A stretch of 64,000 nt of DNA from Firm-04 sp964392175 (lineage in GTDB: Bacteria; Bacillota; Clostridia; Oscillospirales; Ruminococcaceae), in contig CAYMOJ010000005.1 in NCBI GenBank assembly GCA_964392175.1, forward strand, positions 1 through 64,000. Direction: 5' to 3'. Below the pieces are notes generated by a model. It did not search any database. It saw only the letters and a list, made by a program, of their open reading frames with translations, and was not told the origin of the DNA. Both the position numbers and the translations under genes were made by a program. Positions 8,600-17,337 of the stretch are shown in pieces. Numbering within the stretch: the first letter of the stretch is position 1; each line of letters starts with the position of its first letter.

Positions 8600-9688
8600 A
8601 TGCAGCAGACAGCAGCAGCAACAACAGAAAAGATCGAGTTGATGGGCTTGCTGCCGCAGGAACTTGCTGATGTGCTCGCCCCAATGGATGTGCCTCAATT
8701 CCGTGCAGCACAGCTGTTCCGATGGCTTCATCAGCGAAAAATCACTGACTTTTCGCAAATGACTGACCTTTCTAAACAGTTTCGAACAGAATTACAACAA
8801 CGGTTTTATATAAACCAACCAAATATTGTACAAAGGCTTGCATCTTCCATAGATGATACTGTAAAATATCTCTGTAAGCTTGCCGATGGTAATTGCGTGG
8901 AAGCGGTGCGCATGGTGTATCATCATGGCGTGACTGCTTGCATTTCCACACAGGTGGGGTGCAGAATGGGTTGTAAATTCTGTGCCTCGGCACCATTAGG
9001 GCTAGTTCGAAATCTGACCGCAGCCGAAATGCTCGGGCAAATTGATTTGATGGACGCAGAGTTTCCGCCAGAACAAGCTGTATCCGGCGTTGTGCTAATG
9101 GGCATTGGTGAGCCACTGGATAATTACGATGAGGTACTGCGCTTTCTGCGGCTGCTCTCATGCAAAGAAGGCAGAGCGATGAGTCTGCGTCATGTGACAC
9201 TTTCGACCTGTGGTCTTGTACCAATGATTGATCGGCTGGCAGAAGAAAATCTGCCCCTGACGCTTTCTATCTCACTGCACGCTCCCGATGACATCGCACG
9301 CAGTGCACTGATGCCCGTAAACCGAAAATACCCATTGAAAGAATTGCTGGCAGCCTGTGGAAGATACTTCCGTAAAACAGGCAGGCGGTTGAGCTTTGAA
9401 TATGCGCTGATCCGCGGCAAAAATGATTCCCGTGCGGATGCACAGCGACTTGCCGAATGTTTGAAGCCTGTGTTTCCGAAAATGCGCCCCCATGTCAATT
9501 TGATCCCCGTGAACCCTGTGGGAGAAAACGGATTTCAAGCTGGAAGCGCAAAGCAATTTATGCAATATTTATCTGAGGAGGGCGTCAACGCTACCGTGCG
9601 GCGCACCCTCGGTGACGATATTAAGGCGGCCTGCGGTCAGCTGCGCCGCAATGCCATGGAGAATAACGCGCATGAAAAAAGAGAGTGA
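8600..9688 (+). CDS. rlmN: Dual-specificity RNA methyltransferase RlmN
   Basis: Radical SAM enzyme that makes C2-methyladenosine at A2503 of 23S rRNA and A37 of some tRNAs. The cluster cysteines CRMGCKFC lie at residues 121, 125 and 128, and the C-terminal mechanistic cysteine is at residue 345 (DIKAACGQ). The GIGEPLDNYDEV motif is also present. Length is 362 residues. The ATG at 8600 has AAAAGGAG about 8 bases upstream; earlier in-frame codons lie inside rsmB. The stop overlaps the prpC region and the genes are probably co-translated. Confidence 0.96.
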   Translation: MQQTAAATTEKIELMGLLPQELADVLAPMDVPQFRAAQLFRWLHQRKITDFSQMTDLSKQFRTELQQRFYINQPNIVQRLASSIDDTVKYLCKLADGNCVEAVRMVYHHGVTACISTQVGCRMGCKFCASAPLGLVRNLTAAEMLGQIDLMDAEFPPEQAVSGVVLMGIGEPLDNYDEVLRFLRLLSCKEGRAMSLRHVTLSTCGLVPMIDRLAEENLPLTLSISLHAPDDIARSALMPVNRKYPLKELLAACGRYFRKTGRRLSFEYALIRGKNDSRADAQRLAECLKPVFPKMRPHVNLIPVNPVGENGFQAGSAKQFMQYLSEEGVNATVRRTLGDDIKAACGQLRRNAMENNAHEKRE

Positions 9689-9699
9689 GGTGCGTCGGT

Positions 9700-10428
9700 A
9701 TGGAAATTGGACAGTATTGTGAAATCGGACGAGTGCGTGAAGAAAATCAGGATACCATCGCTACCCGTGCCCTGCCCGATGGCGTACTGGCTGTCGTCTG
9801 CGATGGCATGGGAGGTATGCAGGGCGGAAAAGAAGCAAGTAATATCGCTGCCAATGCCTTTGTCAATCGCATCATGCAGAGTTACCGGGCGGAGATGACC
9901 CCTGATGCACTTTCCGATCTGTTGCATCAGGCAGTCGCTGACGCAAATAGAAGCGTATACACCGCTGCGGTGGCTGCCAATTTGCGTATGCGCATGGGCA
10001 CAACCCTCGTAGCCGCCATACTGCGCGGACAGGAATGCTTCATCGTCAATATCGGCGATTCTCGCGCCTATGTCATCAACAATGATGCCCCACCTGTGCA
10101 GCTGACACTGGATCACACGGCCGCACAGTATTTATATGAGCGTGGCGATATCACAGCAGAACAATGCGCAACACACCCGCGCCGCAATGAGTTGACTCGC
10201 GCTGTCGGTGTGATGCCCCATGTACTGGCGGATCATTTTGATTGCACACTGGATCATGGGCAACGATTACTGCTTTGCTCGGATGGCTTATATGGTATGC
10301 TCGATGATGCTACCATCGGCACGCTCGCTTCCGGCTATGAACCTGCCGATGCTGCAAAACAGCTCCTGGATGCAGCCAATGAGCAGGGCGGCAGGGATAA
10401 CATCTCTGTGATTTTGCTTGCCCCTTAA
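9700..10428 (+). CDS. prpC: PP2C-type protein phosphatase PrpC/Stp
   Basis: 242-residue metal-dependent Ser/Thr phosphatase that reverses phosphorylation by the adjacent PrkC kinase. PP2C motifs appear in order: REENQDT (about 14-20), VCDGMGG, GTTLVAA, NIGDSRAYV, LTLDHT, LLCSDGLYGMLDD and GGRDNISVIL. These include the aspartates that bind the two metal ions. I chose the ATG at 9700 because a GAGGTG ribosome site precedes it by 7 bases; the GTG at 9685 overlaps the rlmN stop with no such site. An 89-bp gap separates it from prkC. Confidence 0.95.
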   Translation: MEIGQYCEIGRVREENQDTIATRALPDGVLAVVCDGMGGMQGGKEASNIAANAFVNRIMQSYRAEMTPDALSDLLHQAVADANRSVYTAAVAANLRMRMGTTLVAAILRGQECFIVNIGDSRAYVINNDAPPVQLTLDHTAAQYLYERGDITAEQCATHPRRNELTRAVGVMPHVLADHFDCTLDHGQRLLLCSDGLYGMLDDATIGTLASGYEPADAAKQLLDAANEQGGRDNISVILLAP

Positions 10429-10517
10429 TTTGCAGTCAGACCGATAAACTCGGTTGACCATAGATAACACACAGCCATATTGAATTTGGTCGGGATGACC
10501 TGACTCGGAGGTTTGTA

Positions 10518-12707
10518 ATGGAAAAAGATCGAAACAACAAGAACATCGGAAAAAAGCTGGAAGGCCGCTACGAAATCGTAGAACGCATCGGCGAGGGCGG
10601 TATGGCAGATGTGTACCGTGCCAATGATGTCGTAGATGGTAAGCCCGTGGCGGTAAAAATCCTGAAGAAGGAATTTGCCGAAAACGAGGAGTTTCTGCGC
10701 CGCTTCCGCAATGAATCGAAGGCAACGGCATTGCTAAACCACCCCAATATTGTAAAGATCTACGATGTGGGCTTTTCGGATCGCATCCAGTTTATCGTCA
10801 TGGAGTACATCGATGGCATTACCCTGAACGAATATATCGAGCAAAGCGGTGTGCTGGATTGGAGAGATGCTGTGCATTTCGTCACCCAGATATTACGCGC
10901 ATTGCAGCACGCCCACAGCAAGGGTATTGTCCACCGGGATATTAAGCCGCAGAATATCATGATGCTCCGCGATGGCACCATCAAGGTCATGGACTTCGGC
11001 ATTGCAAAATTTGCCCGCGAGGAAGGCAAAACCGGTACCGATAAAGCCATCGGTACTGTGCATTATATCAGCCCCGAACAGGCAAGAGGTGCTGCCACCG
11101 ATGCCAAAAGTGATTTATATTCCGTTGGCGTGATGCTTTATGAAATGCTGACCGGTAAAAAGCCCTTTGACCACGAAAATCCAGTCAGCGTAGCGGTCAT
11201 GCATATGCAGGCGGATCCAAAGCGTCCGCGCAGCATTCGGGCTGATATTGCACCCGGCTTGGAGGAAATCATTCTGAAGGCAATGCAGAAGGATCCTGCT
11301 GATCGTTATCAGTCTGCAAGAGATATGATGGATGATCTGGAAAGCTTCAAGGAGAATACCGCGATCGTGTTCGGCTATATCCCCGCTTTGGAAGACGAGA
11401 CAACATCTGCTGAGCCTGCAAAGGGCAGGTTCTCCGGTGCGGTCACCACAGAGCCTGTCGAAGCCGAAGAGCAACGATACGCCGAAGAAAATGACGATGA
11501 CGATGATGAGGATGACGATGATGAATACGAATATGAGGAGGAGGAACGTCCTTCTGTATTTGTGCCAATCATTACAGCAGTCATTTGCGTAGTCATTACC
11601 ATTGCGGTTATCATCGGTGTCAAAGCGATCATCGACTTTATGAACAATCAGAATGACCCCAATAGCACATCCTACAAGATGCCCTCTCTGGTCGGCATGG
11701 ACTACGAGGAGGCAAAGCAGCAGTACGGTCAGTTGTTGCAGATTGAAGTGGAAAGCTATGAGTACTCCACATTGGCAAAGGATAAAATCTTTGATCAGAG
11801 CATCCCTGCCGAAGATCCCGTGGAAAAGGGTGCAACCGTAACAGTCAAGGTCAGCAAGGGCTCCAAGAAAATCACCCTGCCCGACTACACCAACTGGGAC
11901 TATGTGACCACCAAACAGCAGATCATCGCTTTGGGCTTGACCATTGATGAACGCTATACCTTTGACGATACCGTGGAACAGGGCAAGATCGTGCGCACCG
12001 ACCCCGTTGCAAACACCGAGCTGGAGCCGGGCGACTATGTCACTGTTTATATCAGCAAAGGCAAAAATAAGGATACTGTCCCCGTGCCGAATTTCATTGG
12101 GATGTCCTACGAAACCGCACTGGATACCGCCACTGTCTGCAATCTGGAGCTTGTATGTGTAGAAGATAATTCCAATGCGCCTAAGGGGCAGGTCTTCTAC
12201 CAGAGCATCAACCCCACAGAGCCGGTTACAGAAGGCACAACCATTACCGTCAAGGTCAGCAATGGTATCCCCGCTGAGCAGGACGTTGAGTTCTCCATCG
12301 CTATTCCCGAAAAAGCAACCGGCAGCTTCCACATCATCTTCTATGAGGGAGGCGTGGTGCATACGACCGGCCCCAGCTTCAATGTGGCGTATGCAACAGG
12401 TACCACTAAGGTTTCCATCTCCGGCACCGGTACGGTCGATTTCTTGGTACGACTGGTCAATGACAGCAACATGATGAATGCAACCATTGGCACCTACAAG
12501 GTGGACTTCGACAATAAGACCGTCACCGTGATCGAATCCGATGTTGAAGCTGCATTCGCGGCAGTGAACGGTCTGATCGTGGAAACGACCACCAGTTTCA
12601 CCACCACGACGACCACAACCAGTAGCGACGGTGGTTTCGGCTCCGATGTCACTACCACGACAACAGTCACCACTGTGATTGCGCCTGAAAATGGCGATGA
12701 TGAATGA
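10518..12707 (+). CDS. prkC: PASTA-domain Ser/Thr protein kinase PrkC
   Basis: 729-residue membrane kinase. The cytoplasmic kinase domain has GEGGMADVY (about 24-32), VAVKIL, HRDIKPQN (from residue 139) and DFG. A very acidic juxtamembrane tract (about 320-343) precedes a single membrane segment (about 345-370). Outside are three PASTA repeats (about 388-453, 454-522 and 525-592), which in this family bind muropeptides and peptidoglycan. After them comes a further beta-rich segment of about 90 residues and a Thr/Ser-rich tail, which the Bacillus protein lacks in this form. It is paired with prpC and rsgA, and its stop overlaps rsgA by 4 bp. Confidence 0.95.
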   Translation: MEKDRNNKNIGKKLEGRYEIVERIGEGGMADVYRANDVVDGKPVAVKILKKEFAENEEFLRRFRNESKATALLNHPNIVKIYDVGFSDRIQFIVMEYIDGITLNEYIEQSGVLDWRDAVHFVTQILRALQHAHSKGIVHRDIKPQNIMMLRDGTIKVMDFGIAKFAREEGKTGTDKAIGTVHYISPEQARGAATDAKSDLYSVGVMLYEMLTGKKPFDHENPVSVAVMHMQADPKRPRSIRADIAPGLEEIILKAMQKDPADRYQSARDMMDDLESFKENTAIVFGYIPALEDETTSAEPAKGRFSGAVTTEPVEAEEQRYAEENDDDDDEDDDDEYEYEEEERPSVFVPIITAVICVVITIAVIIGVKAIIDFMNNQNDPNSTSYKMPSLVGMDYEEAKQQYGQLLQIEVESYEYSTLAKDKIFDQSIPAEDPVEKGATVTVKVSKGSKKITLPDYTNWDYVTTKQQIIALGLTIDERYTFDDTVEQGKIVRTDPVANTELEPGDYVTVYISKGKNKDTVPVPNFIGMSYETALDTATVCNLELVCVEDNSNAPKGQVFYQSINPTEPVTEGTTITVKVSNGIPAEQDVEFSIAIPEKATGSFHIIFYEGGVVHTTGPSFNVAYATGTTKVSISGTGTVDFLVRLVNDSNMMNATIGTYKVDFDNKTVTVIESDVEAAFAAVNGLIVETTTSFTTTTTTTSSDGGFGSDVTTTTTVTTVIAPENGDDE

Positions 12708-13570
12708 CCGGCTTGATCTTGAAATCTGTTGGGGGGCTCTACACGGTAGAGTCCCCCGATGGTGTTATTACATGTACAGCAAGAGGGCTCTTTCGTAAAC
12801 AGGGCATCTCGCCATGCGCCGGTGATACGGTCACAGTGGAAAACGACTGCATTACAAAAATCTTTCCGCGGCGCAACGCCCTGATCCGTCCGCCCCTTGC
12901 CAATCTGGACAAGCTGTTTTTTGTAATCGCTGCCTGTGAACCCGCCCCCAATGTGCTCTTGCTGGATCGCTTTCTTGCCGTGTGTGAATACAAAAGCATT
13001 GAGCCGATATTGGTGTTTACGAAGCTGGATCTGGCAGACGCAAATGCGCTGATGAACATCTACCGCAGTGCCGGATACACCGTGTTCGCTGTGGATTATG
13101 CCGATCCACAGTGTATTGCACCCATCTATAACGAGATGCAAGATTGTATCAGTGCATTTACGGGCAATTCAGGTGTTGGAAAATCTACACTATTGAATGC
13201 AATTGACAGCAGCCTACAGCTGGAAACCGCAGCGATCAGCAAAAAACTTGGCAGAGGCAAACATACCACACGCCATGTGGAGTTGTATGCATTGCAAAAC
13301 GGCGGTAAAATCGCGGATACGCCAGGCTTTTCGACCTTTGAAACCGAAAGCTACGCCGTAATCCCCCCCGGTGATCTTGTATCTTGCTTCCCGGAGCTCA
13401 CAGCGGTGAACAAACCTTGCCGATATGCCGATTGCCGACATCTCCACGAGCCACACTGCGCCGTGCGCGAGTTTGTGGATGCAGGCATCATCCCCAAAAG
13501 CCGCTACGAAAGCTATACCATTATGCTGCAAGAGGCGATGCAGCATAAAGCATGGGAGGATAAAAAATGA
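12704..13570 (+). CDS. rsgA: Ribosome small subunit-dependent GTPase RsgA
   Basis: 288-residue circularly permuted GTPase that acts late in 30S ribosome maturation. The motif order is the permuted one: G4 TKLD comes before the P-loop GNSGVGKST (residues 154-162), followed by DTPGF. The C-terminal zinc finger reads CRYADCRHLHEPHC. An N-terminal OB-like fold occupies about residues 1-60. It overlaps prkC and thiN by ATGA junctions, so all three are probably translationally coupled. In many Firmicutes rpe follows rsgA; that gene is missing here. Confidence 0.95.
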   Translation: MTGLILKSVGGLYTVESPDGVITCTARGLFRKQGISPCAGDTVTVENDCITKIFPRRNALIRPPLANLDKLFFVIAACEPAPNVLLLDRFLAVCEYKSIEPILVFTKLDLADANALMNIYRSAGYTVFAVDYADPQCIAPIYNEMQDCISAFTGNSGVGKSTLLNAIDSSLQLETAAISKKLGRGKHTTRHVELYALQNGGKIADTPGFSTFETESYAVIPPGDLVSCFPELTAVNKPCRYADCRHLHEPHCAVREFVDAGIIPKSRYESYTIMLQEAMQHKAWEDKK

Positions 13571-14190
13571 GCAACCTCTGTCTGATTTTTGCAGGTGGCC
13601 CTGAAAGAGGTCTGCCATGCCTGCCCATTCCTCAGGAGGATGCATGGATTCTTTGCGCAGATAGTGGCTTGCGGCTAGCACAGCGCATGGGCGTAACACC
13701 CAACCTTGTACTTGGCGATTTTGATTCACTGGGTATGCTACCGGATACCCCCTACTACAAGGCTCCTGTGGAAAAAGACGATACCGATACTGTACTTGCC
13801 ATACGATTTGGTCTGGAAAAAGGCTGCCATCGTTTTGTGATCTACGGAGCATTGGGTGGCAGATTCGACCACAGCTATGCGAATATTCAAACACTGCTTT
13901 TTTTGCATCAGCATCATGCAAGCGGTATACTCGTAGGGGAAAACGATCTGCTGACACTACAAACGGCAGGCATCACGGTAGAATATCCCAAACGCGAAGG
14001 CTTTACATTCTCGGTATTTGCACTGACACCGCAGTGCAAAGGCGTCAGCATACGCGGAGTCAAATATCCCCTGGAGAACGCCGCACTGACAATGTATCAC
14101 CCACTGGGAGTTAGCAACGAAATTACCGACCAATGCGCGGTTTTGCGTGTGGAAGAGGGTATTCTGCTGATTGTGCAATCAAAACTGTAG
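13567..14190 (+). CDS. thiN: Thiamine pyrophosphokinase
   Basis: 207-residue enzyme that transfers pyrophosphate from ATP to thiamine to make the cofactor thiamine pyrophosphate. Family motifs visible are CADSGLRLA, LGDFDSLG, EKDDTDTVLAI and GALGGRFDHSYANIQ, all in the N-terminal catalytic half, followed by the beta-rich thiamine-binding C-terminal domain. The ATG overlaps the rsgA stop. The rsgA-thiN-spoVM order is the usual clostridial arrangement. I see no TPP riboswitch upstream, consistent with its place inside an operon. Confidence 0.93.
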   Translation: MSNLCLIFAGGPERGLPCLPIPQEDAWILCADSGLRLAQRMGVTPNLVLGDFDSLGMLPDTPYYKAPVEKDDTDTVLAIRFGLEKGCHRFVIYGALGGRFDHSYANIQTLLFLHQHHASGILVGENDLLTLQTAGITVEYPKREGFTFSVFALTPQCKGVSIRGVKYPLENAALTMYHPLGVSNEITDQCAVLRVEEGILLIVQSKL

Positions 14191-14242
14191 CAAAACACGC
14201 GATTTTGCATATGCTGTACTATCTTGTGAAGGAGGTAGGGCA

Positions 14243-14335
14243 ATGAAAATCGTTGTTGTGCGCAGCCCCAAGCTGCTTGCGGGCATTTTCCGAATGGTGT
14301 TTCACATCAAAAAAAGTGATGCAACCGCAGAGTAA
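14243..14335 (+). CDS. spoVM: Stage V sporulation protein M (SpoVM)-like peptide
   Basis: A 30-codon gene, ATG at 14243 and TAA at 14333-14335, with a strong AAGGAGG ribosome site 7-8 bases upstream. The peptide starts MKIVVVRSPKLLAGIFRMVF and ends with a short charged tail. It matches the SpoVM pattern: a basic start, a Pro at position 9 (as in Bacillus SpoVM, MKFYTIKLPKFLGGIV), a Gly, then an amphipathic helix. SpoVM recognises the convex forespore membrane and anchors SpoIVA at the base of the spore coat. Its place directly after rsgA-thiN is the conserved one. It is easily missed by gene callers. Confidence 0.85.
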   Translation: MKIVVVRSPKLLAGIFRMVFHIKKSDATAE

Positions 14336-14338
14336 TCG

Positions 14339-14374
14339 AAAACAGCCGCTTTTCCTTGATGGAAGGCGGCTGTT
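14339..14374. terminator. Hairpin after spoVM
   Basis: AACAGCCGC (14341-14349) pairs with GCGGCTGTT (14366-14374). On the minus strand it is followed by TTTT, on the plus strand only by a weak T stretch. It may end the yicC-spoVM transcript or back up the terminator of the minus-strand gene next to it. Confidence 0.55.
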
Positions 14375-14468
14375 GCCATATCTTGTATCGTAAGATATTC
14401 CTCGCACCCAATAGCAACGCATCGAGGACATTCCATACGACTTTTGCCGCACACTCTAAAACAAAAGA

Positions 14469-14502
14469 TGAAAATTGCCCCCCTTATTACAAGGAGGGCA
14501 AT
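14469..14502 (-). terminator. Rho-independent terminator of the dockerin peptidase gene
   Basis: Read on the minus strand, a 12-bp stem (14474-14485 with 14491-14502, one G-U) with a 5-base loop is followed by TTTT. It lies 20 bp past the stop of the dockerin protein gene. Confidence 0.8.
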
Positions 14503-14522
14503 CATCGTATCTAATGTATCAA

Positions 14523-15779
14523 TCATTGCAACACGGTACTCCAACGCACTTCCGATGAAAGAGAAGCATTGGAAAGCGCAGCTACATAATATCGCAGCAC
14601 CAGAATGGCATCGGTGTTATCCAGTACGCCGTCATCGTTAATATCGCCAAGCCGAAGCGTATGCTCGTCCGGCGCAATGGTATGATCCATCAATTGATCC
14701 GTATAATGTTGCAAGAGGATAATGGCATCGGCAGTGTTGACCGCAGCATCTCCATTGAGGTCACCCAGTTCCTCCCATGCCACCAGAGAAACTGTCACAG
14801 TATAGCTGTAGCTATCGTTGCCATCTGTGGCAATAATTGTAACCGTACCGTCACTGATCGCAGTCAACTTCCCACTTTCATCCACGGTTACAACGGTCTC
14901 ATCACTGCTTGACCATGTAAAGCCTTTGCCCAGTTCCGGCAACTGCATATGCCCATTTAGTCGATGCATCGTGAAATTTCCTGCGGATACAGAAGGCGCA
15001 TTTCCGTTTTCCCCTGCGATGAGGCTGTCAAATGACAAGCCGTACTTGCCAAGGTAAACATCTTCGCGAGGCTGTACCACATGAGAAATCACTCTGCCAT
15101 AGCGAGTCAGCATACGCGCATTGAAATCATCCCACGTATAGGTGATAATCCGAATCAGACCATTGCTATCGGCATTGCCTTCCAAAATCGTCAGGCCATC
15201 TTCATTGTAGCCCAACACAATCAGCGAATGCCCAACCGAACCATTATACGTACCATCCTGCTGATCGGTAGTGCGCAAATAAGCACCGGGCATCACCTTA
15301 GAAGCAACAAATGTCCTGTAATCCACCGTAGGCGATTGACCCATTACTTGCGCGGAATAATCATATTGCTTTGTACCTGCACCGTGATAGGGCAGATCGT
15401 CAAACAAGGTTGCGTAAACAGCCTGTGCGTAGATATAACACTGCATACCTGTCACATAGGAGTCGGTATTGTAAGCATAGTATGTGGTGCGAATATCCAA
15501 TGAGGAGGTCACTGCCAGAGATCCGGAAACGGGAGTACGAGCTGCGTCCATGGCGAGGTTGATATCGCCCGCGAACACGGACGCCATCTGTTCAGTCAGT
15601 GCCTCCGACGCGGTATAGCAGATATCATACTCATCCAAGCCAATCACAGACGCAACAGATGTCTCTTTCTCCTCCGCAAATACAGCAGGTTGTAACACAC
15701 GGGCACAGCCAAGCGTGACAAGGCTGATCGTACACAAAATGGTACGCATTGCTCTGCCGAAAGGATGTAAATTGTGCAT
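14523..15779 (-). CDS. Secreted cysteine-peptidase-like protein with Ig-like and dockerin domains
   Basis: 418-residue exported protein. A signal peptide (about 1-35) precedes a papain/C39-like domain with candidate catalytic Cys114 (GMQCYIYAQ) and His184 (VGHSLIVLGY), followed by ILEGNAD. A BIG2-type Ig-like module (WSSSDETVVTV to SYTVTV) spans about 275-333. The C-terminus is a type I dockerin with two calcium loops (GDLNGDAAVNTADAI and GDINDDGVLDNTDAI), so the protein should dock onto a cohesin of a cellulosomal scaffold. The substrate is unknown; proteases and inhibitors are known dockerin cargo in Ruminococcus. AAGGAGT precedes the ATG. It is monocistronic, with its own promoter and terminator. 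Confidence 0.85.
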   Translation of the reverse strand: MHNLHPFGRAMRTILCTISLVTLGCARVLQPAVFAEEKETSVASVIGLDEYDICYTASEALTEQMASVFAGDINLAMDAARTPVSGSLAVTSSLDIRTTYYAYNTDSYVTGMQCYIYAQAVYATLFDDLPYHGAGTKQYDYSAQVMGQSPTVDYRTFVASKVMPGAYLRTTDQQDGTYNGSVGHSLIVLGYNEDGLTILEGNADSNGLIRIITYTWDDFNARMLTRYGRVISHVVQPREDVYLGKYGLSFDSLIAGENGNAPSVSAGNFTMHRLNGHMQLPELGKGFTWSSSDETVVTVDESGKLTAISDGTVTIIATDGNDSYSYTVTVSLVAWEELGDLNGDAAVNTADAIILLQHYTDQLMDHTIAPDEHTLRLGDINDDGVLDNTDAILVLRYYVAALSNASLSSEVRWSTVLQ

Positions 15780-15866
15780 CGGGTTTCACTCCTTACGCTA
15801 TTTGATCTTTACATCGATACCCCATTACACCTTATTCCCATATGTCGTTTCTGTGTGTGTAACTTT

Positions 15867-15895
15867 ATTGTAACATAATCCGGTGTGTTTGTCAA
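15867..15895 (-). promoter_or_regulatory. Promoter of the dockerin peptidase gene
   Basis: On the minus strand TTGACA (15895-15890) and TACAAT (15872-15867) are exactly 17 bp apart, about 90 bp before the ATG at 15779. Confidence 0.75.
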
Positions 15896-16224
15896 TCCTT
15901 TCACGACTTAATTTCGTATTGGAACAAATAAAACATTCGTTTGCAAGCCATTATCCGGCTTTGACTGTTCGTGCGGCAAAACAATTACAATTCGGTTACA
16001 TTCACAAGATGTGCATTTTCGTTTCGCCCTTTCAAACCAGATATTGTGCCTTTTTCCTGCATTTGCGAAAACAGCCCCCTCCTGCTATCTGTTTTCGTCA
16101 TCTCGCGCAAAAGGCGCATATTGCTGCTATATCCAATGCCGGATTGAAAAAAGCCGTGACTTTTCGTGAAATCTGTGCTATAATAAAAGCATGACACACC
16201 TCAACCCAAAGGAGCCGTTACACT
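15896..16224. other. Intergenic region before trmO
   Basis: No credible gene is visible; the short open frame starting at 15883 has no ribosome site and no recognisable sequence. A TATAAT at 16179-16184 with only a poor -35 (GTGACT, 16156-16161) may serve trmO, whose ATG is 40 bp downstream with an AAAGGAG site. Confidence 0.5.
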
Positions 16225-16902
16225 ATGAAACCCATTGCATATATGCATGCGCCATTCTCAACGAAGTTCGGTATTCCGCGACAAAGCGGATTGGTAAAAG
16301 AGCTTCACGGTGAGATCATCATGGAGCAGACCTTCAGCCGTGCAGAAGCCTTTCGCGGTCTGGAACAATTTTCCCACATCTGGCTGATATGGGACTTTTC
16401 TGATGCGACACCTCCGCATGGTAAAACATGGTCACCTACAGTGCGCCCACCTCGCCTTGGAGGAAATCAACGTGTAGGCGTATTTGCCACGCGCTCTCCC
16501 TTTCGTCCCAACAGCATCGGGCTATCATGTGTCAGATTGGAGCATATCTCTCAGCGCAAAGACAGGATCGTGCTTGCTGTGTCGGGCATTGATTTGATGG
16601 ACGGCACACCGATCTACGATATCAAGCCATATATACCCATTGCTGATTGCCACCCTGAAGCCACCGAGGGCTACACTGCCGAAACCAAACAACATCTGCT
16701 GCAAGTGAAGATCACCCCCGCGCTCTCATCAAAACTCCCCGTCTCCGATCACGATACGGTCATGGCAATTCTCGCACAAGACCCTCGCCCCGGATATAGT
16801 AATGACCCAAAGCGTATCTACGGCATTGCCTACAGCGGATTGGATATTCGCTTTACGGTAGATGGCGATGTGCTCACTGTCTGCGAAATTGTCGAAGCTT
16901 GA
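16225..16902 (+). CDS. trmO: tRNA (N6-threonylcarbamoyladenosine-37 N6)-methyltransferase TrmO
   Basis: 225-residue TrmO/YaeB (TsaA) family protein, a SAM-dependent enzyme that methylates t6A37 of tRNA-Thr. The N-terminal beta-barrel catalytic domain contains GIPRQSGLV, the LEQFSHIWLIW stretch and the signature RPPRLGGNQRVGVFATRSPFRPNSIGLS region (about residues 73-100). The KPYIPIADC motif and the small C-terminal domain ending DPKRIYGI... are present. AAAGGAG lies 8 bases before the ATG. It stands alone; the promoter of the next gene overlaps its stop codon. Confidence 0.92.
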   Translation: MKPIAYMHAPFSTKFGIPRQSGLVKELHGEIIMEQTFSRAEAFRGLEQFSHIWLIWDFSDATPPHGKTWSPTVRPPRLGGNQRVGVFATRSPFRPNSIGLSCVRLEHISQRKDRIVLAVSGIDLMDGTPIYDIKPYIPIADCHPEATEGYTAETKQHLLQVKITPALSSKLPVSDHDTVMAILAQDPRPGYSNDPKRIYGIAYSGLDIRFTVDGDVLTVCEIVEA

Positions 16903-16927
16903 CAATTGGGGCCGTTTCTGTTATACT
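16899..16927 (+). promoter_or_regulatory. Promoter of the DtxR-type regulator gene
   Basis: TTGACA (16899-16904) overlaps the trmO stop codon and is 17 bp from TATACT (16922-16927). The regulator ATG follows 41 bp later. Confidence 0.75.
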
Positions 16928-16968
16928 GTAAATAGGAAGGCAATATCGTACAGAAAGGCGGCGAAACA

Positions 16969-17337
16969 ATGGCAAAACTCTATGAATCAGGGGAAAATTA
17001 TCTGGAAACAATTCTTATGCTGCGTTCGAAGGGTAAGTCCTCCCGTTCGATTGATGTCGCAAGGGAAATGGAAGTCTCCAAACCAAGTGTGAGCCGTGCT
17101 GTAGGTATTCTACGTGACGGTGGATTTATCCGCGTAGAGGATGATGGCGAACTGGCATTGACCGAATCAGGCGAAGAGGTCGCCGGACGCATTTATGAGC
17201 GGCATCAGGTGTTGACTGACTGGCTGATTCAGATCGGTGTTTCTGCAGAAACCGCTGCGGAAGATGCCTGTAAATTGGAGCATCATATCAGCGAGGAATC
17301 CTTCTGTTGCTTAAAACGGCATATTTTGGGGGAATAA
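16969..17337 (+). CDS. DtxR/MntR-family metal-dependent transcriptional regulator
   Basis: 122-residue protein with an N-terminal winged helix-turn-helix (YLETILML, then IDVAREMEVSKPSVSRAVGIL as the recognition region, about 12-50) and the dimerisation segment with metal-ligand pattern (ERHQVLTDWL, EDACKLEHHISEE, about 73-110). This is the short MntR/IdeR-like form without an SH3 domain. It probably senses Mn or Fe and represses metal uptake genes, none of which lie next to it. Its own promoter overlaps the trmO stop. Which metal it binds cannot be decided from sequence alone. Confidence 0.88.
   Translation: MAKLYESGENYLETILMLRSKGKSSRSIDVAREMEVSKPSVSRAVGILRDGGFIRVEDDGELALTESGEEVAGRIYERHQVLTDWLIQIGVSAETAAEDACKLEHHISEESFCCLKRHILGE

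Noticed and set aside
11115..12362. 415-residue minus-strand open frame inside prkC
   Set aside because: Arises from the PASTA and acidic codons of prkC on the other strand; no start signal.
15883..16194. 103-residue plus-strand frame before trmO
   Set aside because: No ribosome site, overlaps the promoter of the divergent gene, and is rich in Phe, His and Arg without pattern.
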